This document shows positions 14,322 to 22,001 of a stretch of DNA of 23,341 nt, in pieces. The stretch's first letter is position 1. Each line of letters starts with the position of its first letter. Position numbers and translations under genes: made by a program. Source of the DNA: a virus; IMG/VR virus record IMGVR_UViG_3300009124_000108, positions 1 through 23,341 of that record. One strand, written 5' to 3'. The notes under the pieces are model-generated. The model made no database searches. It saw nothing but the letters and a program-made list of their open reading frames with translations, and was not told the origin of the DNA.

Positions 14322-15095
14322 TTAGTCCTTAATATCGTAGTGGTATCCTGAAATTGAATATTGTTGATTATCTCCTGGATAATCTGCTGGGGTCTTACCC
14401 TTGTATTCTGGAATTAGACTTTCTCCATCCTTTCTTTCCGCATATACATGATAAAAACAATGGATAGGAATACCAGACTTAGTTTGAAGATAGACTTTAT
14501 CCTCATCAATTCTTTTAACCATAATATCTTGATGTGCTCCGACTGGAGTTAAACTTACGGTGATGGAGTCTTTGTGAACAAAATCTTTCCAGTATGATGG
14601 AAGTTCAATAACATCTTTATTTTTAAGTGTTCCCCGGATGTAAACATCATTGGTAGGAGCTTCTGGACAAGTATGTCTGAGTCTCCATCCCTTTTTAGAG
14701 GGATGAGGAATATCAAAGTTCTTCTTCCTAGAAAGAACATGAAGACCGCAACGAGAAACAACTTCTCCTTGAGCAATCACATGTAATCCTACATTAACAC
14801 TAAAGTTTGTGTCAACATTACCCATAAATGCTGCTGGTCCAACAACAGAAAGAGAGTAAGGATTGCTGACTCCCATACAAAGTGAGCCAGGAATAAATGG
14901 TGGTGGTGACTCTGGATTGACCAGTGGACCAATCATAGATGATGCCCAAACATTTGGGAATGTTGCCGTTCCTGTGATAGTAGGACCCTGTAAGTAAGCA
15001 GAACCTCTAATTTCTGCTGGTCCTCTACCTAATGCTTCTGGTTTACCAAGACCAAGGAATAATCTTTTACCAACATTTATATCAGGTACTTTCAT
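14322..15095 (-). CDS. Tail tip / fibre protein, paralogue of the next gene, 257 aa
   Basis: Start MKVPDINVGKRLFLGLGKPE at an ATGA overlap with the 191-residue gene, implying translational coupling. The N-terminal 120 residues are Gly/Pro/Val-rich with fibre phrases (GPTITGTATFPNVWASS, SLSVVGPAAFMGNVD). The C-terminal domain begins FDIPHPSKKGWRLRHTCPEAPTNDVYIRG and aligns with the downstream 229-residue protein over about 100 residues (HPxKxxxxLxHxCxExPxxxVYIRG, then xLPxYWxxxV, then VxLTxxGxxQDxxV). The two genes look like an old tandem duplication with different N-terminal attachment parts. A structural role near the baseplate spike is inferred from the operon context. Confidence 0.8.
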   Translation of the reverse strand: MKVPDINVGKRLFLGLGKPEALGRGPAEIRGSAYLQGPTITGTATFPNVWASSMIGPLVNPESPPPFIPGSLCMGVSNPYSLSVVGPAAFMGNVDTNFSVNVGLHVIAQGEVVSRCGLHVLSRKKNFDIPHPSKKGWRLRHTCPEAPTNDVYIRGTLKNKDVIELPSYWKDFVHKDSITVSLTPVGAHQDIMVKRIDEDKVYLQTKSGIPIHCFYHVYAERKDGESLIPEYKGKTPADYPGDNQQYSISGYHYDIKD

Positions 15096-15667
15096 ACTTT
15101 GTTTTGCTCCTCGTTAAGTGAACCACCTAAAGATCCTTTTATACTTGTCGCACCATCCGCAACATCTACAAGTCCTCCGTATATATTCAAGATACCTCTA
15201 CCTATCATTTCTACAGTTTTTTCTGAAAATATTTTTGTACTGACTGTGGAGTTTACATCAATAGTTTGTGCTTTAATGATGACTTTATCATTTGCATCGA
15301 TTATAATGTTTCCATTCTCACCATCAGCTCCAGATGCAATTAAATCAATATTGATTCCCTCAATTCTTACCCTGCCACTTGGTGCCCTTAAAACTAAATC
15401 ACCACTTACTGCTTCAACATATACACCAGGATGATCATCTGGAACATTATCCCCTGCTCTTACCTGAAAAGAACCAGGAGAACGACAGATTGTTCCATAC
15501 TTTCTATGTTTCTCACCAGTAGAATCTAAGGTAATATAGTGATTAGATACTGCACCATTTCTCAGAAGAACTCCAGATAAAACATTATCCTGAGTTAGAT
15601 GTCCAAACTTTAATTCTCCTTGTGCTGTACCATATCTAATAGTATGATAATTTTTTAATTCTGCCAT
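15092..15667 (-). CDS. Baseplate spike / needle beta-helix protein (gp5 C-terminal-like), 191 aa
   Basis: After an N-terminal part with VLLRNGAVSNHYITLDSTGEK, the segment from about residue 85 to 180 is a run of regular short strands (GDLVLRAPSGRVRIEGINID, NIIIDANDKVIIKAQTIDV, EKTVEMIGRGILNIYGGLVD). This looks like the triple-stranded beta-helix that forms the membrane-piercing needle in T4 gp5 C-terminal domain, P2 gpV and VgrG proteins. In T4 this part is fused to gp5; here it is a separate gene whose ATG overlaps the gp5-like stop (TAATG). That order supports a spike that docks on the gp5 OB domain. No PAAR motif was seen. The call rests on pattern and context. Confidence 0.65.
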   Translation of the reverse strand: MAELKNYHTIRYGTAQGELKFGHLTQDNVLSGVLLRNGAVSNHYITLDSTGEKHRKYGTICRSPGSFQVRAGDNVPDDHPGVYVEAVSGDLVLRAPSGRVRIEGINIDLIASGADGENGNIIIDANDKVIIKAQTIDVNSTVSTKIFSEKTVEMIGRGILNIYGGLVDVADGATSIKGSLGGSLNEEQNKV

Positions 15668-18039
15668 TAGACTTTACCTACACAATCAATAACCGTAACT
15701 ACCTTATCTTGTGTTGTTGGTTCCTTAAGTTTATCGTCACCAACTCTATCTATACACAATCTTGGACGTAATACTGCATTATAACCTGTATTGGATTGAA
15801 TGTAAAGTTGTGGATATTCAGTAAACCCTTCTCCACTCTCAGTAACTTTAATTGAAGTAACTCTACCCTGACTATCAAATTTAGGTTCTGCAATTGCTCC
15901 AATATCAGGTTCTATTACAATCCTGTCACCTTCAGAATAATTAATACCACTTTCTTGAATTAGAACATCACAAAGATAAAGAATAACTGGATATGAACCA
16001 GTCGATAGTGATGGATAATTTCCAGATACTCTAGAGAAATCGGGTTGTGGTGATGTGAAGACACCTGGTAGTGTAACTAAAACACCATCGCCACCACAGA
16101 TTTCTTCACCACCACCCTGGTCTCCTGGTTGTGCTTCTGTGACAATACAAACTCCTGGAGGTAAAGTTACTTCATCACCAGGATTGACTGTAATAATATT
16201 TCCTGGAGGTTTTGGTGTATCGTATGATCCATCTGGATGCTTAACAATAGTATCTTCTGGATCTGCCCAGGTATACTCATTACCTCCTTTACTACCATCT
16301 GGTGCAGGTAAATATCCTGTACCAGGTTCAATAATTTCAATATCTACAACACCAGACTGAATATTTCCGTCATCATCGGTATAATCCTCAACAATTGGTC
16401 TAATTACCGCACCCTTTCCCTTTCCACAATTATCAAACACATTTCCATAAGTTTTGGTTTTGTCATATCCGACACCAAAACTTATCATATCAATACCAAT
16501 CACCTCACCAGCTGCAGATATAATTAGATTACCTAATGCTCCTGTTCCTGTCTCCGCACCAAAGAATTGAGCGACAGGAGGACCACAAAGTTGTGGACCA
16601 ATATTACATGCATCTAAACTGAATACATTATCAAAATTCAAACTAAAATCAAAATTATCAACATCAGTTAGATTTTGAACACCTGCAGCTAAATTTTTAG
16701 CTTTACCAACAATGGTATCAATACTAGTTTTACTTATTGGTTTAGCACCACTTAAGATATTCCACTCATTAACTGTAGAACATGCAGGTTTTTCTTCACA
16801 AGATAGGAAAGAGAGAAGATCTGTTAAAAGACCTAAAATGTCCCCTGCAATTGATGTTGCTTGTCCTACAAGAGAATTGATAGATGATAAAGCTTTATTG
16901 ATTTGGCCAGATAGAGTACCAAGAATCTGACCCAATGTATTAGCAATAAGATTTTCAACTATACATTTTGCACCGTTGATGACTTTATTTGCAGCATTTT
17001 GTAGAAAAGATTGAATATTAGCTAAGAGAGCTTTGATAAATTTTCTAAACAAACAAGCAATCAAATCATTAATTGACTCAACTGCAGTTTTAAGTTGAGG
17101 TCTTTCATTTGGGAACAAAAGAAAGTAAGTATCCTTCAATGTACTATTGATTTTATATGTGACATATTTTTGAACTTGTTTGAAGACCCACTTTATACTT
17201 GAAGCAACTAATTTAGATGCCTTTGCAATCTTTTCATTTATGGCCTCTTGCTCATCCGATATTTGGTTTTGGACTGCGCTACTGTATTTGTATATCGATT
17301 TTTGTATCTTCTGAATCTCTACAATTATATTCTGAATGTCTTTTTGAATCTTACCTAATGGAATTGGATCACAATCAGATGACTGAGCTAACGGTTGGCT
17401 TTTTTCATCTGCGGAAGATTCCGATGCAGCGTCCTTCTTTGAATTAGAAGTTGTTGCCGACTCATTTACATTTTGATTATTTGGTTCACCAGATGTATCT
17501 CCTTGAGTATTTGAGTTACCATCGGTCGTCTGTGATCCACCTTGTTTTACTATCTCACCACCCTTATTGACGTTTTGAGAATAGTATGCAACATAATCAT
17601 TTGGAGTATAACCACTAAAAGGAACAAACCTGGCTTTAGATATATTTTTACTTACCGCGGCATATTCATTCTGACCCAATACTCCCATGATAACAGGAGT
17701 TTGTGCATCTTCTCCATCTAAGAAGAAACCAAAAACAAATGTTCCTTGAGTTAAGTTTGCAGATTGTGAAGATGCACGAAGACCACCACCAGCAGTCACT
17801 GGATACATTACATATGCCCAAGGAAGTTCTTCATCAGTAATTCTATCAGAATCTGCCGTGTGGTATCCCATGATACGAACACGATATCTCTCAGAAAAAC
17901 CCAAAACACTTTCATTATTATCAACTGGTAGACCAGGTATATTATCTTTCCATGAAGATTCTGGAGCTATCTGTCCTATCCACCAGATAAACCCATCTCG
18001 ACCTACAAAATATCTTTTAAAGAGTCCTTGTTCTATCAT
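15667..18039 (-). CDS. 5: Baseplate hub protein, gp5-like OB-fold without lysozyme, 790 aa
   Basis: Residues about 10-125 match the N-terminal OB domain of T4 gp5 (FVGRDGFIWWIGQI, RYRVRIMGYHTAD, EELPWAYVMYPVTAGGGLRAS, FVFGFFLDGEDAQTPVIMGVLG). No lysozyme catalytic pattern follows. Instead there is a Ser/Asn/Gln/Thr-rich linker (about 150-220), a long helical and amphipathic region (about 225-415) ending in Cys-containing turns (CEEKPAC), and then a C-terminal beta part with Pro/Gly-rich segments and three GxGY/GxGF turns (SFGVGYDK, IEPGTGYLPAP, SGEGFTEYPQL). Size and layout resemble gp5 of marine T4-like phages. It overlaps the gp27-like gene by ATGA, as expected for hub partners that form the gp27-gp5 complex. 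Confidence 0.85.
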   Translation of the reverse strand: MIEQGLFKRYFVGRDGFIWWIGQIAPESSWKDNIPGLPVDNNESVLGFSERYRVRIMGYHTADSDRITDEELPWAYVMYPVTAGGGLRASSQSANLTQGTFVFGFFLDGEDAQTPVIMGVLGQNEYAAVSKNISKARFVPFSGYTPNDYVAYYSQNVNKGGEIVKQGGSQTTDGNSNTQGDTSGEPNNQNVNESATTSNSKKDAASESSADEKSQPLAQSSDCDPIPLGKIQKDIQNIIVEIQKIQKSIYKYSSAVQNQISDEQEAINEKIAKASKLVASSIKWVFKQVQKYVTYKINSTLKDTYFLLFPNERPQLKTAVESINDLIACLFRKFIKALLANIQSFLQNAANKVINGAKCIVENLIANTLGQILGTLSGQINKALSSINSLVGQATSIAGDILGLLTDLLSFLSCEEKPACSTVNEWNILSGAKPISKTSIDTIVGKAKNLAAGVQNLTDVDNFDFSLNFDNVFSLDACNIGPQLCGPPVAQFFGAETGTGALGNLIISAAGEVIGIDMISFGVGYDKTKTYGNVFDNCGKGKGAVIRPIVEDYTDDDGNIQSGVVDIEIIEPGTGYLPAPDGSKGGNEYTWADPEDTIVKHPDGSYDTPKPPGNIITVNPGDEVTLPPGVCIVTEAQPGDQGGGEEICGGDGVLVTLPGVFTSPQPDFSRVSGNYPSLSTGSYPVILYLCDVLIQESGINYSEGDRIVIEPDIGAIAEPKFDSQGRVTSIKVTESGEGFTEYPQLYIQSNTGYNAVLRPRLCIDRVGDDKLKEPTTQDKVVTVIDCVGKV

Positions 18040-19346
18040 TTAAATCCCGTTTTCGTTCCGAATGAATCTCTAACCAAAGCTAATCGTGTAAAAGTTTCTC
18101 TTGGAGTAACTCTGTGACATACACTCGCTACCATATATATCCCACCAGTTTGCTTATTCTTCTCCTTATTTCTGTCACCAGAAACTTCAGGAAAATCACA
18201 TTTGATAATATCACCAGCTTTGATACTAAAGTCTGCTGCAATAGTAATATTTGTCTTAATAGTGAACATTTGGTTGTATCTCATGACTGATTGGGCCATG
18301 GTACTTTCTGCCTCATAATTACCTGCAGTTTTATTTTGTTTCCATTGAGTCAATTGATCATTACCTCTACCATTGGGCATTGTTCCTACATCAAATACAT
18401 GACTCATCAATCTTGTAGGAGATTCGGTAAATTCTTTGGCAACCAAGTCACCTCCAAAATATTTACCAGCCTTACCAACATTATCTGGTTGGTATTTGTA
18501 TTGTTTTACATAATAATCCATCGAAAATGGATTAAAGTAGATTGATCTACTATTATATGTTCCAAGAGTCAGATTTTGTTTTAGATCAATATCACTATCA
18601 ATAGAATAGTCTAAGACATTACCATCATATTCTTCTGGAGTTTGACCAGTATTATTAAAAATATATTTCTTGACCGGTTCTTGTTCAAACAAAGAATCAA
18701 TAGACCTAAAATTGAATCCATCTCTTGTTTGGTAGAAAAGAAATCCTGCTCTTGATCCTACATCCTTATCTGGAACAGCTTTTGATGCTAACCAAGTACA
18801 AGTGTAAAAAGGTTTTCTATCATTACCAATAAAGTTATAACTCAGTGATGTGTTATCAATCTTTTCAATTTTACCATCTATTGAAGTTATAATTTGGTTT
18901 ATGTGATCAGATATTTTTCCCTCATACCTTTCTACGACTCTTTGTTGTTCGTTAGAGAAAAATTCTTTAGATGCAAAATCTATAAAGAAAACATCTTTAG
19001 ATGTACCTGGATCAGCATCTCGAACTCTATTTACATACAGACCTTTCAGTTCTTTGAATGACAACTTATTATCATTATTATCTTCAATCACAATATCTGT
19101 TCTTTCACCACCTCTTATGGGAAGTTCATCCAAAATACCCTTTGAGGTAATAACTTTATCACCATCGGTTTTATATCCACTGTCTACAATTACTGCAGTA
19201 GCAGTTACATTGTTCGACAAGACACTTTCATAATAACGAAATTCAACCACTCCACCAGATAGGTCTGCAGCTTTATTGTTCTGATTTGAAGAAATCTGAA
19301 ACTTTTGAATATTACCAGGAGATGTAGGTGCGTTTTGTGAGGGCAT
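18036..19346 (-). CDS. 27: Baseplate hub protein, gp27 / gpD-like, 436 aa
   Basis: Position and size (T4 gp27 has 391 residues) suggest the tail-hub torus that receives gp5. The N-terminal beta barrel part reads GGVVEFRYYESVLSNNVTATAVIVDSG and GGERTDIVIEDNNDNKLSFK, similar in style to late-control gpD/gp27 proteins. The middle carries FFIDFASKEFFSNEQQRVVERYEGKISDHI, and the C-terminus has a second barrel-like part (SIKAGDIIKCDFPEV, GGIYMVASVCHRVTPRETFTRLALVRDSFG) typical of hub proteins. It starts on a TAATG overlap with the 883-residue gene. Sequence similarity to T4 gp27 itself is too weak to see by eye, so the symbol is a context-based assignment. Confidence 0.7.
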   Translation of the reverse strand: MPSQNAPTSPGNIQKFQISSNQNNKAADLSGGVVEFRYYESVLSNNVTATAVIVDSGYKTDGDKVITSKGILDELPIRGGERTDIVIEDNNDNKLSFKELKGLYVNRVRDADPGTSKDVFFIDFASKEFFSNEQQRVVERYEGKISDHINQIITSIDGKIEKIDNTSLSYNFIGNDRKPFYTCTWLASKAVPDKDVGSRAGFLFYQTRDGFNFRSIDSLFEQEPVKKYIFNNTGQTPEEYDGNVLDYSIDSDIDLKQNLTLGTYNSRSIYFNPFSMDYYVKQYKYQPDNVGKAGKYFGGDLVAKEFTESPTRLMSHVFDVGTMPNGRGNDQLTQWKQNKTAGNYEAESTMAQSVMRYNQMFTIKTNITIAADFSIKAGDIIKCDFPEVSGDRNKEKNKQTGGIYMVASVCHRVTPRETFTRLALVRDSFGTKTGFK

Positions 19347-21997
19347 TATCCTTGTTTATATAAGAATCCCATAAGTTGAGACTTGTAATAGCTATTTACT
19401 ACGTCTTTTGTACTTCCACCTACGATAACAGGTCCACTACCTCCTCCACCACCCATCATTGGAGATTGTGTAGGAACTGGAACTGGTACTACATTACTGC
19501 TTTGACCACCTGACATCTCATAAGATGCATATCTCTGAACATTACTCGATTGTGTAGGTACAGTTTGAGTTGGGGAAATATTTACTTTTTGTTGAGTCTG
19601 TCCAGTCATTTGACCAGTTGGATTTTTAGAACTCAAGATAAGGTGACCAACAAATGGTGAAGGATCTCCCATTCCACCATAATCGGTACCATCTTTCACA
19701 TTATCAACCTCAAAGTGAAGGTGTGGTCCTGTGGAACTACCTGCTCCTTTATCACCCTGTGCACCACCAGTTCTACCCAATGCTGTTCCTGCAGGTATTT
19801 TTTGACCCGCACTTACTAAAAATTGACTCAAATGAGCAAGTCTAAATTGTAATCCAAGTGAAGGTGACCAGGCGTCAACAACAAAACCATAACCACCAGC
19901 CTTCGCCGCAAACATAATTTCAACATCAGTATCTAATGCAACATATGTTCCTGTTGGAGTGCCAATATCAATACCCCCATGTAATCTACCCCATCTTTGA
20001 CCATATCCAGATGTTACTTGATATCCACTTACCATATCACCCTTCTTTGCACCGGTGGTGTTACCACCTCTTTGTATAATACCAGAATAACTTTGACTTG
20101 TACTTCCAAGTTGGGCCTGTTGAGTTTGTTGAGTTTGTTGATTACTACTCTGAGAAACTGGGGTCGGTAAATTTGATGTAGAAGTAGTTTGTGTCAATGG
20201 TCCAGGTCTAGAATTGGCAGCTGCCATTTGAATACTAAACCCACCACCAGTTCCAAGATAATTTTTGGCAGCAACACTTAAATCCAACATATGATTTGAT
20301 TTGTGACCTGCTACACCTGGTCCCACATCATTCACTCTTATAACAGCCTTCTTACCCTGAGAATTTGTCACTATGACATGGAATGGTTTCTTCAATGTTC
20401 TTCCACCTGGAAATCTCCTAGCAGGAACTGTCATATGAGATGGTAACATTGCTAATAGTGGTGGAAATGCTGCCGCAGAAAATACCTCTGGTCTATATCC
20501 TTCTCCCGTAGATGTTGCAGGGAGTCCATCTGCTGTTTTATATCCACTAGCATTGATACCACCAAGTGATGGGTCATAGTACGTTGTATGTGCACCTGTA
20601 ATATTGAGACCACCAGCAACACTTCCCGAACCAGCACTTCCAGTACTTCCCGAACCAGTACTTCCAGTGTTTGATGTTGTATTTCTTGGAGGTTGATTAT
20701 TATTGGTGGTTTCAGTTATTTTCGGAATGATACCCATCTTTTGTTTGATGAGTTCATAAAGTGCCTTTCCTCCCCAATCACCAATCATACTACCAAGGAT
20801 TGCACCAGCAGCTGTTCCAGCAAAAGGAAATACCAATGATCCAATACCTCCACCAATCCATGCACCAATACCACTTCCAATTGCACCAACTACAGCTCTA
20901 TCAAGTGGTTCTCCCAACAAAAGATCAATAAACAATCCAATAAATGAACCAATTACAGGTACTCTTTTAAAAATTGACTTAATTTTAAAAATTCTTTTAG
21001 CACCTCGACCAAAAAGACTTCTCCCAACTTGTTTTGATGATTCTTTTGAAGCTGTTTTAGCCGTACTACTTGCTGCACTTCTAGCAGTGGCAGTAGCTGC
21101 ATTGGTGGAGGAGGATGCACCTTTAACTGCAGCTTGAGCTCCGCCACCTGAGACTAAACGTTTTACTTTTCCAACAATGTTCTTAACAAAATTTACAAGA
21201 CTTCCACCAAGTCCACCAAAAACTTTTTTAATTTTAGGACCAATTCTTTTGGTTACATTTTTCAACCCTTTGCCAGTTTTAAGTAATAAATTATAGGATC
21301 CTTTCAAGAATGATTTGATTGGTCCTCCAAATACCGTACCTATTCCTAGTATTGTATGTTTAATTAGATTAAATGGATTTTCAAAGTTTTTTATTATTGT
21401 GCTAAATAAATTTTCAATAGTTTTGTAATTATTCAACAAAAATAATATCAATCCACCCATCAATATATTTGTAATAAAGTCAAAAATTCCACCTTTCATA
21501 GTGGATGATATACCTATTCCAGGAATATTAATTCCACCTCTTTTTTTCTCTAGACGTTCTTCAATTCTTTTAGTCTTTTCTTTATTAGCCTTTCTCTTTG
21601 TTTCTTTAGATAATTCTTTTTTTGCCTTTTTCTCAGAATTTGCAAATTCGACAAGTGACTTTGTTGTTCTGTTTATATTTTCAAGTTGTTTACTTAATGA
21701 CTGATATGATACTTTATCTGTCTGTGTTGTTTGACTTGTTCTTCCACTAGTTCTGTAAACAGAACTAGAAACTTTTATTTTAGAAACTTTCTTTCTTCTT
21801 GGAATTGATGTTGTTGATGATGTCGTTCCTGTGGTGCCTTTACCTTTCTTATCGACGGTTGCTTTTGATTTACCTACCTTCTTATTCCCACTACTTACAA
21901 ACTTTTTTGCAGCACCCTGCGCAAACTTACTTGTTACTCCCTTCGTTAAAGAACCTGATGCAACTCTTGCAACACCTGAAAGTAATGGAAGTACCAT
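19346..21997 (-). CDS. Tape-measure-like tail protein with RlpA-type barrel and M23 endopeptidase, 883 aa
   Basis: Residues 1-160 are very basic and helical. A hydrophobic segment (about 171-188, DFITNILMGGLILFLL) and a Gly-rich hydrophobic stretch (about 346-420) look like membrane-inserting tape-measure parts. Residues about 470-582 match the RlpA/expansin-like double-psi beta barrel (HTTYYDPSLGGINASGYKTA, FHVIVTNSQGKKAVIRVNDVGPG, DLSVAAKNYLG) with the conserved Asp at 557. Residues about 655-790 are a LytM/M23 metallopeptidase with HGGID (His673, Asp677), His722 and HLHFE (His759, His761), so the zinc site is intact. The tail is Gln/Pro/Gly-rich. M23 enzymes cut peptidoglycan cross-links and RlpA barrels cut or bind glycan. 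This is probably the virion-borne wall-opening enzyme. It follows a GGGGTAG ribosome site, 4 nt after the previous gene. Confidence 0.85.
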   Translation of the reverse strand: MVLPLLSGVARVASGSLTKGVTSKFAQGAAKKFVSSGNKKVGKSKATVDKKGKGTTGTTSSTTSIPRRKKVSKIKVSSSVYRTSGRTSQTTQTDKVSYQSLSKQLENINRTTKSLVEFANSEKKAKKELSKETKRKANKEKTKRIEERLEKKRGGINIPGIGISSTMKGGIFDFITNILMGGLILFLLNNYKTIENLFSTIIKNFENPFNLIKHTILGIGTVFGGPIKSFLKGSYNLLLKTGKGLKNVTKRIGPKIKKVFGGLGGSLVNFVKNIVGKVKRLVSGGGAQAAVKGASSSTNAATATARSAASSTAKTASKESSKQVGRSLFGRGAKRIFKIKSIFKRVPVIGSFIGLFIDLLLGEPLDRAVVGAIGSGIGAWIGGGIGSLVFPFAGTAAGAILGSMIGDWGGKALYELIKQKMGIIPKITETTNNNQPPRNTTSNTGSTGSGSTGSAGSGSVAGGLNITGAHTTYYDPSLGGINASGYKTADGLPATSTGEGYRPEVFSAAAFPPLLAMLPSHMTVPARRFPGGRTLKKPFHVIVTNSQGKKAVIRVNDVGPGVAGHKSNHMLDLSVAAKNYLGTGGGFSIQMAAANSRPGPLTQTTSTSNLPTPVSQSSNQQTQQTQQAQLGSTSQSYSGIIQRGGNTTGAKKGDMVSGYQVTSGYGQRWGRLHGGIDIGTPTGTYVALDTDVEIMFAAKAGGYGFVVDAWSPSLGLQFRLAHLSQFLVSAGQKIPAGTALGRTGGAQGDKGAGSSTGPHLHFEVDNVKDGTDYGGMGDPSPFVGHLILSSKNPTGQMTGQTQQKVNISPTQTVPTQSSNVQRYASYEMSGGQSSNVVPVPVPTQSPMMGGGGGSGPVIVGGSTKDVVNSYYKSQLMGFLYKQG

Positions 21998-22001
21998 CTA
22001 T

